A stretch of DNA of 64,000 bases from Desulfatibacillum sp. GTDB taxonomy: Bacteria > Desulfobacterota > Desulfobacteria > Desulfobacterales > Desulfatibacillaceae. Shown here in pieces: positions 57,501-64,000 of this stretch. How positions within the stretch are numbered: the stretch's first letter is position 1; each line of letters starts with the position of its first letter. The stretch spans positions 62,001 to 126,000 of the forward strand of contig JAEINP010000001.1 in assembly GCA_016342355.1 (NCBI GenBank), given 5' to 3'. The position numbers and the translations under genes were made by a program. The notes below the pieces were generated by a model. It was given only the letters and a program-made list of their open reading frames with translations. It made no database searches and was not told the origin of the DNA.

Positions 57501-59114
57501 CTAATCAGTCCGTCTGCCGTATTCCCTGGCCACTAACAAGTGTAGATTTTTTTGCGCGGCGGCATGGCCCGGGTTTTTTGACAAAACCTTTTCCAGGTTG
57601 AGTTGGGCCTCCTTTACCCTGCCAAGGTGCATTTGGGCTGTGGCAAGCCCGTACAGGGCCTCGATGTGGCTTGGCTGAACCGCCAGGGCCGCCTTGAAAC
57701 GTCCCGCACCCTCCTCAAACCGTCCCTGGTTGACCGCCACGCATCCCAAGCCGTAAAGGGCATCCCCATGGAATGGGTTGATGGCCAGGGCTTTTTCGTA
57801 TTCCCGGACTGCCTCCTTGTTGTAACCCCTGGCAGCCAGGGAAGATCCCAGGAATTCGTGAACCATGTAATTGTTTTCCGTCACATCCAGAGTGTGGGTA
57901 TATAGGGAAATGGAATTTTTCCAATACCCTGCCTGCACCACAGACAAGCCAGACAATAGAATAATACTGGCGCAGGCCATGCCTGTCATGGGCTTTTCCC
58001 ATAATGGTTTGCGTTCCCAAAGCCAGGCTCCTGCCCAAACCACAACCATAATCAGGCCCAGCACAGGCAAATACATAAATCGGTCGGCCATGCCCTGGAT
58101 TCCCGATTGCACCAAGCCCATAACCGGCAACAAAGTGATGATAAAAAGCCACCAGCCCACGGTAAACCAGGGCGCCTTTTGTCTCGCTCTCCAGGCAAGG
58201 CTGCATGTAACGGCAAAAAAAAGACCCGCTGCCACAGCCTTTGCTGCTTCAATGTTCAGGCCCGGGTGAGGATAAAAAACACCCAAGCCTACTGGCCACA
58301 GGCTTTTCCAAACATAAACCCCATAGGAATACACGGCATTGCCCAGACGGGCGCCCAAGGGAAACTGTTCCAGCCCCTGAATTCCCTGATAAAGATTCTG
58401 GGCGTACAGGGTCAGCAGGCCAAAAACCAGGCACAGGCCAATCAGGGGTGTTTTTTCCCAAACAGGCCGCCATCCTTCCTGCTTAAACCGGCCCAAGGGC
58501 CAAAAATCCAGTAGCAACAGGACAGCGGGAAGGCTGACTGCCATGGGCTTGGCTGCCAGGGACAATGTCCCGGCCCCCAGGATCACCCCGGCCCAGAATT
58601 TTTTCCCAGTCTGAAAATACTTTCCGTGGGCGCCCATGGCGATGAGGAAAAAAAACGCGTACAGCACGTCCTTTCTCTCCGAAACCCATGCCACAGACTC
58701 CACATGCAGAGGATGGACCGCAAACAGCAGGGCCGCAACGAGGCTGGGCCTAAAATTCCGGGTGAACAGGAAGAAAACCCAAAGCACCAAAAAACTGTTG
58801 GCGCCGTGCAGAAACAGGTTGGTGAGGTGAAAGCCCCAGGCGTCCCCTCCGAAAAGGCTCTGGTCAGCCATGAAAGACAACCATGTTGCGGGAATCCAGA
58901 AACCCCCGTGGAGGGTTTGAAAAGCCCACCGCAAGCTATCCGCGGTAAGCCCGGCTTGCACTCTTGGATTCTGGGTCACATACACCCCGTCGTCCAGGTC
59001 GATAAAATCAAAACCCAGGCTTTGGGCGTAAATCCCCAGAACTGCGCAGCCTATAAGGGCAACAGCCAGCACCCATTGGGCGCAGGAGACTTGGGATGGA
59101 TTTGCTATTCTCAT
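57501..59114 (-). CDS. TMTC-like multi-spanning membrane protein with TPRs (paralog)
   Basis: A 537-aa paralog of the 671-aa protein at 9757. The membrane part (about 1-400) keeps the same landmarks: DLDDGVYVTQNP in the first loop, HPLHVESVAWVSERKDVLY, AAKPMAVSLPAVLLLLDFWP and GMADRFMYLPVLG. The tail is shorter, with three to four TPRs (for example ALYGLGCVAVNQGRFEEGA). The acidic pair in the first loop is the expected metal or lipid-phosphate site of GT-C-type transferases, and the TPRs may bind the protein acceptor; enzymatic activity is inferred. It is a single gene, convergent with the preceding secreted protein. Confidence 0.85.
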   Translation of the reverse strand: MRIANPSQVSCAQWVLAVALIGCAVLGIYAQSLGFDFIDLDDGVYVTQNPRVQAGLTADSLRWAFQTLHGGFWIPATWLSFMADQSLFGGDAWGFHLTNLFLHGANSFLVLWVFFLFTRNFRPSLVAALLFAVHPLHVESVAWVSERKDVLYAFFFLIAMGAHGKYFQTGKKFWAGVILGAGTLSLAAKPMAVSLPAVLLLLDFWPLGRFKQEGWRPVWEKTPLIGLCLVFGLLTLYAQNLYQGIQGLEQFPLGARLGNAVYSYGVYVWKSLWPVGLGVFYPHPGLNIEAAKAVAAGLFFAVTCSLAWRARQKAPWFTVGWWLFIITLLPVMGLVQSGIQGMADRFMYLPVLGLIMVVVWAGAWLWERKPLWEKPMTGMACASIILLSGLSVVQAGYWKNSISLYTHTLDVTENNYMVHEFLGSSLAARGYNKEAVREYEKALAINPFHGDALYGLGCVAVNQGRFEEGAGRFKAALAVQPSHIEALYGLATAQMHLGRVKEAQLNLEKVLSKNPGHAAAQKNLHLLVAREYGRRTD

Positions 59115-59305
59115 GGGTAAAGGCCTGATTTAGGCTGGGATTCCGTGCCAGCCCTGAATGGATTGCTGGTCTATCTTAAAACATTTTTTATTTTGGAGAA
59201 AGCCCGTAATTTTAAAGGCCTGGAATTCATGTTAAATTTTGGTGGGTAAGGGGTGCGGATGATCCTGTATTGGTCGGAAAAGTTGCCAGTAGAATAAACA
59301 TCTTA

Positions 59306-59337
59306 AGTTTCACAGAGCCCATATCAGCTGCGAAACT
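59306..59337 (-). terminator. Possible weak terminator of the partner-switching cluster
   Basis: On the minus strand AGTTTCGCAG and CTGTGAAACT can form a 10-bp stem with one mismatch and a 12-base loop, just after the phosphatase stop. The following T content is modest (taagatgtttatt), so this is uncertain. Confidence 0.3.
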
Positions 59338-59341
59338 ATAG

Positions 59342-60793
59342 TTATGAAGAACGTTTCATTACCAGCACGGTGATATCATCATCCAGTATATCGACCTGGC
59401 CCCTGAAGGAATCCAACCGGTCAATGAGCGCCTTTATAAACTCCGTAGGATCGAGCAAGCGGTTTTCCTCCAAAAAGGACATAAGATTTTCGTCGCCAAA
59501 AAGATCCCCGTTTTCATTAAAGGTCTCAGTGACTCCATCAGTGTATATCAGAAGCCCTTCGCCTTCTTTTAGTTGGATCTCTTTTCTGGTGATTTCCGTT
59601 TCCCAGAGTTCGCTTTCCACCATACCAAGAGGAACGCCGGCGCTTTCCTCAAATAAATTGACTATTTCATGGGCGCCAAAATGATACATTTCCGGGTGTC
59701 CGGCCGACGCAAGAGTGAGCGTGTTCTGCTCTGGATCAAACACGGCAAAGGCCATGGTGACAAACATGGTTCCGGGAAGGTTCTCCAGCAGTTCTTTATT
59801 GACTGCGCTCATGATCTTGAGTGGGTCGTCCAGGCCGCGGCTTATCACGGTGTGGACCATGGTGATGGTGATGATCATACCCAGGGCCCCCTCCACGCCC
59901 TTTCCGGCGACATCCGCCACCATGAATCCAATTTTGCCGTCGGCCAGCGGGAAAAAGTCAAAGGCGTCCCCCCCGACCTGTCTTGCGGGTTTGAAGTAGG
60001 TCTCGTATTGTAAATTCGGGACTTGAATTTTTTCTTTGGGCAAAAATTGCTGCTGGATATTCTGGGCGATTTCAAACTCCTGCTCCAGCAACTCCTTCTG
60101 GACCAGGTCGTTTTGTGCAGTTAAAAGCTCACTGGACATCCAGTTCATGACACCAGCAAGGCGGCCGATCTCATCTTTGCGTTTAATCTCTATTTGCCTT
60201 CCCAAGTTGCCTGAGCCAAGGTCCTTGGCGAATTCCCCGATGTCCGAGATAGGCCGTAGCATGCGGTTGGTGGCCAGCAAGGCGAATAGCATAAAGAACA
60301 GGGTGAGCAGGGAAGCGATGATGGTGGCCCGTTCTATGGTCTCGGCCGTTTTTTTCCGAAGGCTGGCCAGAGACAGGCCCAGGACGTATTTTCCCAGCAC
60401 CTTATCCCCCACGGCCGCCTCTTTTTCCAGCACCAGCACAGTCTCCTTTTGGAAAATAAATTCGGATTCGCCTGATTCGGCAACCTTTTGCAAAAAGGCT
60501 TTGTCCCCTTCTTCGGTCACAAAAAGCCGGTTATCGCCGTACTCCAGCAGCAGAAACAGAAAGTCCTGATTTTTTATAAACCGCCTTGAAGATATCTCCA
60601 GGGCGAAGTGATCCTTTAGGATGAGCGTTTCTTTATTTTGTATGATGAGATTATCCAACAGAGATTGGGCCCTGATTATCTTTTCATGAAGAAGATCCCG
60701 TTTTTGCATTGACGCCGTATAGGCGGTCAGGGTGATTCCCACCACCAGGATGAGCAATAGGTTTAGCAGGGTAAGTTTTATTCGCAGACTCAA
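59342..60793 (-). CDS. Membrane SpoIIE/RsbU-type serine phosphatase with HAMP domain
   Basis: The start is a TTG at 60793, supported by a ggaggg site nine bases upstream and no better in-frame codon. The 483-aa protein has two membrane segments (about 7-27 and 158-178) around an extracytoplasmic sensor, a HAMP domain (about 180-232), a short coiled coil and a PP2C-type SpoIIE phosphatase domain. Metal ligands are visible in VGGDAFDFF, VADVAGKG, YTDGVTE and DDDITVLVM. Such phosphatases dephosphorylate a STAS-domain antagonist so that it can capture an anti-sigma kinase. The likely substrate is the STAS-like protein at 62144 in the same gene cluster. It lies 33 bp after the lipoprotein gene. 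Confidence 0.93.
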   Translation of the reverse strand: MSLRIKLTLLNLLLILVVGITLTAYTASMQKRDLLHEKIIRAQSLLDNLIIQNKETLILKDHFALEISSRRFIKNQDFLFLLLEYGDNRLFVTEEGDKAFLQKVAESGESEFIFQKETVLVLEKEAAVGDKVLGKYVLGLSLASLRKKTAETIERATIIASLLTLFFMLFALLATNRMLRPISDIGEFAKDLGSGNLGRQIEIKRKDEIGRLAGVMNWMSSELLTAQNDLVQKELLEQEFEIAQNIQQQFLPKEKIQVPNLQYETYFKPARQVGGDAFDFFPLADGKIGFMVADVAGKGVEGALGMIITITMVHTVISRGLDDPLKIMSAVNKELLENLPGTMFVTMAFAVFDPEQNTLTLASAGHPEMYHFGAHEIVNLFEESAGVPLGMVESELWETEITRKEIQLKEGEGLLIYTDGVTETFNENGDLFGDENLMSFLEENRLLDPTEFIKALIDRLDSFRGQVDILDDDITVLVMKRSS

Positions 60794-60826
60794 GAAAAAG
60801 GCCCTCCATGGATTTTTATAAAATCC

Positions 60827-61606
60827 CTAATTGGATTCCAAGGCCTCGGAAAGTTTGCGGGCCTTTATGCTCAACTCCTTGACTGATTTTTCCGGCCTGT
60901 ATTGGTATTCCTCCTCAAACAAGTCCGCAGCGATTTTATATTTGGATTGCTGATAATTGACCAGGGCGAGTTTATGCAGAGCCGAAGCGAGTTTGTCCTG
61001 AACCTCTTTGGACATGAGGGGAACTTGGGCAATAGGCCTTAACATGTCAATAATTTCCTGAAACTCGTACTTTTGATCCAAGGCGTCTGCTTTTTGCAGT
61101 TTCGTCTGTATCGCGGATAGGGCCTTTGGTTCCATTTCCATTTTTCTTGTCTGGACAATGTTGGACAATCCTTTATCTAAGACCACCTCTTTCTTGGCGC
61201 GATGATAGGACAAATAGGCGAGTTCATATTCTTTTTTATCGGCATACGCCTTTGCCTCTCCCATAAGTTTTTTGTATTCTGCAAGTTGCCGGGCTGAGAT
61301 TTTTTTTACGGGCTTTGGCGTGGCCTGGGGTTGGGCGCGCATCAAATCTATGTCCTCCATCTCCTTTCGTGCGAGCAGATAGAGATGGTGGCTTTGTTCC
61401 ACTTGATCGAAAACCTCGTAGGCCTGGTCATATTCCCCTTGGTAGGCGAAAAGCATGCCGTCCAAAAACAACTGTTCATTCTTGTCGGGCTTCTCGCTGT
61501 TGTTGATAGCGCCGCTGATTGCGTCGTTGATAGCGCAGCCGGGCATGCATATTAACGACAGCATGATGAAAATTACGGAAAGGCCGGCAAATTTCTTTAC
61601 TATCAT
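60827..61606 (-). CDS. Probable TPR-like lipoprotein in the partner-switching cluster
   Basis: From the ATG at 61606 the product has 259 aa; a GTG at 61615 is an alternative with a closer aagga site. The N-terminus (MIVKKFAGLSVIFIMLSLICMPGCAIN) has a lipoprotein-type Cys, although the residues just before it (MPGC) are a loose lipobox. The rest is helical and TPR-like (FLDGMLFAYQGEYDQAYEVF; HKLALVNYQQSKYKIAADLF). It could sit in the envelope and feed a signal to the membrane phosphatase encoded next to it, which is inference from position (17 bp from the upstream gene, 33 bp to the phosphatase). Confidence 0.78.
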   Translation of the reverse strand: MIVKKFAGLSVIFIMLSLICMPGCAINDAISGAINNSEKPDKNEQLFLDGMLFAYQGEYDQAYEVFDQVEQSHHLYLLARKEMEDIDLMRAQPQATPKPVKKISARQLAEYKKLMGEAKAYADKKEYELAYLSYHRAKKEVVLDKGLSNIVQTRKMEMEPKALSAIQTKLQKADALDQKYEFQEIIDMLRPIAQVPLMSKEVQDKLASALHKLALVNYQQSKYKIAADLFEEEYQYRPEKSVKELSIKARKLSEALESN

Positions 61607-61632
61607 GAGATCCACTATTCCTTTTTTTGTTC

Positions 61633-62133
61633 TTATTGGTTTTCAACTTTGGATGTGGCCTTGATATGTATCACGTTATTATCATCCATGCAGGCATCGA
61701 GGGAAAAATTACCCTCGTAGGCAACCCGGACAAGACCCAGGCAGCTCAGCTTGGATTCCTTGGGTTGTTCCGCCACTTGCTGCATGCGGGTCATGTAGGC
61801 TTCTGCAGGGGAAGAAAATTGTTTGATCCAGTCAATGGTGTCCAAAAGCTCTTTGGGCGTGTTTTCGTCGGCCGAAACGGGATTGGAAACCTGGACGACG
61901 ATCTCTTCATTGCTTAATAGAAAGCTAAACTGGAAAAGAGAGGGGTCGGAATGCTCCCAGTCGCCGTATTTAATGGCGTTTTCCACCAACTCCCTGCTGA
62001 CCATCCCCACCGCCTGCCCAAAGTCCCGGTTCCTGAAAAGGGCCTCCAGGCAACCGACAATTGCGACGCGTAAGGCTTCGACGCTTTCCCACTCCTGACC
62101 CAGCGGAGTGTTCAGCCTAATGTCAACTTCCAT
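61633..62133 (-). CDS. Anti-sigma-factor-like ATP-binding regulator (slr1658-type)
   Basis: A 166-aa protein with an aggagg site. The GHKL ATPase N box is visible (VSRELVENAIKYGDWEHSD) and a later strand (SFLLSNEEIVVQVSNPVS) corresponds to the region before the G1 box, but the usual DxGxG is not obvious, so kinase activity is not certain. The size and the adjacent STAS-like gene fit the slr1658/slr1659 regulator pair known mostly as a conserved unit without assigned function. It is expected to bind the STAS-like protein encoded 10 bp upstream. Confidence 0.8.
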   Translation of the reverse strand: MEVDIRLNTPLGQEWESVEALRVAIVGCLEALFRNRDFGQAVGMVSRELVENAIKYGDWEHSDPSLFQFSFLLSNEEIVVQVSNPVSADENTPKELLDTIDWIKQFSSPAEAYMTRMQQVAEQPKESKLSCLGLVRVAYEGNFSLDACMDDNNVIHIKATSKVENQ

Positions 62134-62143
62134 CTTCGCCCTC

Positions 62144-62515
62144 CTATTCGATGGAGCTTATTTTTAACAACCCTTCCTGTTTTTTCTCAAATATCTTTAA
62201 GGCGTGGAAACTGAGCTTCTGCCATTTCGTGGTCTGATCATAGATTATCACTAATGGCACCTGCTTGTTCCGCAAATCCTGGATTAACTGAATGATGGCG
62301 GTAATGGTGGAGGAGTTGAAATATTCCAGGTCTTCAAAATGCATCTCAATGGCGGTTTGCATTTCTTTGGCCGCATTGCTGATCTTTACGAAGAACGGGT
62401 CGAGGATTTTCCGGGGCTGGCGGTCGTTGCTTTTACCTTTCCAGTCCAGTCTGACTTTGCCCGAAACGGGATCACCGACCTCGATGGTTAAATCATTGAA
62501 AACGAGATTTTCCAT
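62144..62515 (-). CDS. STAS-like antagonist protein (slr1659-type)
   Basis: A 123-aa protein resembling STAS-fold anti-sigma antagonists: IEMHFEDLEYFNSSTITAIIQLIQDL matches the D-x-x-x-x-D-S-S/T-x-x-x phospho-site segment, with Ser/Thr at the expected position. VPLVIIYDQTTKW and the C-terminal LKISSIE are strands and helix of the fold. It pairs with the ATP-binding protein 10 bp downstream. The phosphorylated Ser would be the substrate of the SpoIIE phosphatase. The ATG at 62515 follows an aaaggtg site. The cyclase gene lies 128 bp upstream and may or may not share the transcript. Confidence 0.8.
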   Translation of the reverse strand: MENLVFNDLTIEVGDPVSGKVRLDWKGKSNDRQPRKILDPFFVKISNAAKEMQTAIEMHFEDLEYFNSSTITAIIQLIQDLRNKQVPLVIIYDQTTKWQKLSFHALKIFEKKQEGLLKISSIE

Positions 62516-62643
62516 TTGGTCACCTTTGTACTTTGTATTTTAATTGTTCAGGCTCGTTAAACTGATCCGGTGACTTTTTTAACTTGCCCGATGCTGACTT
62601 GGCAAGCCCTTTTGTAAGGCTTTCTCACAACGCAATGCAAACA

Positions 62644-63882
62644 TCAATCGGCGTCCGGGTCTTTGAGGCCCTTCACCAGATACATTTGAGTCTTTCCAAT
62701 TCCCTTAACGCGAATCATCCCTCGCGGGTCGCATTGGAAACGTTTTTTTACCTGCAGATAGGCGGCCTCTGAAATATTCACTTGGTTGGGAATGCCGTTG
62801 GCCTCCATCCGGCTGGCCAGATTGACCGCATCACCCCACACGTCATAGGTGAATTTTGTCTGGCCGATGACGCCCGCCACCACAGGCCCTGTATGGATGC
62901 CCACGCGCACGTCCCAGGAATTCATGCCCAAGGCCTTCCTGGCCTGCTTGATCGCCTTAATGCTCTCCACCATGTCAAGACCTGCCTGCACGCAATCCAT
63001 GGCATGGTTCTCGTTTAAGACCGTCAACCCGCCAGCGCACATGTAGGAATCGCCAATAGTTTTGAGCTTTTCCAGGCTGCGGGTTTCCACGATCTCATCG
63101 AATATGGCGTAGCAGGTTTCCAGGTCGTCTATCAGCTCTTCGGGCGATATCTTCTCGGCATGGGCGGAAAAATCCACAAAATCCGCAAAAAGGATGGTGA
63201 CGCTATCATGGCGCTTCGGCGTGACGCGCCCCCGCTCCTTAAGCTCCCGGTACACTTCCTCCGGCAGAATGTTGAGCAACAGTTGTTCGGATTTATTGCG
63301 TTCGGCCTCCAGGTCGCGCGTGCGGAGTCTTACAAGCCGATCCTGCTCCTTGTAAAGCCGGGCGTTCTCGATGGCGATCCCGGCCTGGGCCGCAAGCAGA
63401 TTTAAAATTTCCCCGTCATAGGCTGAAAAGGATTCGCCGCTGAGCTTGTCCTCAACAATGAGAGCGCCGATCGCCTCCCGCTTTCCCGAAACCGGAACCA
63501 CAATGGCTTCCCATTCACAGCCGGGATTTAAAAACGGCAGTTTTGGGCGATCCTTGGGCTGCACCACCGCAAAAGGGGTCTTTTCCGTCATCCACTCCGT
63601 GTTGAATGACTCCTTGCATGATTTATCCAGCATTTCATGTTCATTATCATATCCATGGACCGCCTTCACCATATGCTTGTTCGTCTCGGGATCGATGATG
63701 CAGAGCACCGCCTTATCCGCCTCTAAAAGCACGGAGGCGTAGAAAACAACGAGATAGAACAGGGAGTCCGGTTCCAGCTCCGAAGTCAGCTTCAGGCTGA
63801 TTTCGCTGATGGTTGTCAGGTCCCTGAGTCTTCGCCTGTCCGATATCAAATCCGGCGCCTTTCCCCAATAACTGTTTTTCAT
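62644..63882 (-). CDS. GAF domain / class III adenylate cyclase
   Basis: A 412-aa soluble protein. Residues about 25-185 form a GAF domain (LRDLTTISEISLKLTSELE; PVSGKREAIGALIVEDKL), followed by a coiled coil and the sequence SEQLLLNILPEEVYRELKERG typical of cyclases of this type. The catalytic domain (about 220-405) has metal-binding Asp in FADFVDF and TIGDSYM, the adenine-specifying Lys/Asp pair (LKTIGD and YDVWGD) and NLASRM with the transition-state Asn/Arg. The active site is therefore complete for cAMP synthesis. The ATG at 63882 lacks an obvious ribosome-binding site. It is probably upstream of, and functionally linked to, the partner-switching genes. Confidence 0.94.
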   Translation of the reverse strand: MKNSYWGKAPDLISDRRRLRDLTTISEISLKLTSELEPDSLFYLVVFYASVLLEADKAVLCIIDPETNKHMVKAVHGYDNEHEMLDKSCKESFNTEWMTEKTPFAVVQPKDRPKLPFLNPGCEWEAIVVPVSGKREAIGALIVEDKLSGESFSAYDGEILNLLAAQAGIAIENARLYKEQDRLVRLRTRDLEAERNKSEQLLLNILPEEVYRELKERGRVTPKRHDSVTILFADFVDFSAHAEKISPEELIDDLETCYAIFDEIVETRSLEKLKTIGDSYMCAGGLTVLNENHAMDCVQAGLDMVESIKAIKQARKALGMNSWDVRVGIHTGPVVAGVIGQTKFTYDVWGDAVNLASRMEANGIPNQVNISEAAYLQVKKRFQCDPRGMIRVKGIGKTQMYLVKGLKDPDAD

Positions 63883-64000
63883 TATTTCAGATTGTGCGGC
63901 AACCCGTCATCAAAAGAGTTCCCACAAGCCTGTTTTCAAAAATATCCTTCACGTCCGATTCACGCAACCCTTTTTTAAAATAGAACTGATTATCATTTAC

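Noticed and set aside
63980-64000. TGATTATCA at the right edge as a second Fur box
   Set aside because: Only one half-site matches; the left half does not, and the window ends there.

Overview
The window looks like a chromosomal segment of a Gram-negative Desulfobacterota (sulfate-reducer type) bacterium. This rests on the mix seen: outer-membrane porins and lipoproteins, a DsrE-family protein, an FmdB-type zinc ribbon, TRAP-type binding proteins, many GAF/PAS/cyclase signalling proteins and very large DUF11 surface proteins. The genus is not provable from here; a Desulfatibacillum-like organism is a guess. No phage, insertion sequence, integrase or CRISPR array was seen.

Layout. 1-6.6 kb (+): the 3' part of a GAF-adenylate cyclase, two translationally coupled unknown genes, two tandem TRAP-type periplasmic binding proteins without membrane subunits, a flavodoxin-like protein and a membrane protein. 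6.6-13.5 kb (-): a hybrid sensor kinase, a TMTC-like membrane protein with TPRs, and the ribosomal ABC-F protein EttA. 13.8-15.5 kb (+): a Sel1-repeat lipoprotein ending in a strong terminator. 15.6-38.4 kb (+): an AT-rich leader with a near-consensus Fur box and promoter, then five secreted or outer-membrane DUF11-type proteins (3167, 943, 164, 999 and 1994 aa). The last of these ends in a predicted beta-barrel, and the unit closes with a terminator.

38.5-43.8 kb (-): DsrE-family protein, groEL, groES, FmdB zinc ribbon, a GAF/HD-GYP phosphodiesterase and a tRNA-Gln(CUG) with its own promoter and terminator. 44.0-47.2 kb (+): an MmcQ/YjbR-family protein and a 761-aa protein of unknown function. 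47.3-52.3 kb (-): an apparent four-gene unit of chemoreceptor, porin, small PstS-like protein and paralogous porin. 52.7-55.8 kb (-): a molybdopterin oxidoreductase and a free-standing pair of GlnD-type ACT domains. 56.4-57.5 kb (+): a secreted protein of unknown function. 57.5-59.1 kb (-): a second TMTC-like protein. 59.3-63.9 kb (-): a regulatory cluster of GAF-adenylate cyclase, STAS-like protein, anti-sigma-like ATPase, lipoprotein and SpoIIE phosphatase.

How it fits together. The most striking unit is the DUF11 operon. Three of its secreted proteins share a two-part C-terminal module, three members share an N-terminal module, and the last protein fuses the N-terminal module to an outer-membrane barrel. 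This suggests a multi-component cell-surface structure with a dedicated anchor, possibly under iron control. The far-right cluster looks like a partner-switching circuit, and the 47-52 kb cluster pairs outer-membrane channels with a small binding protein and a chemoreceptor.
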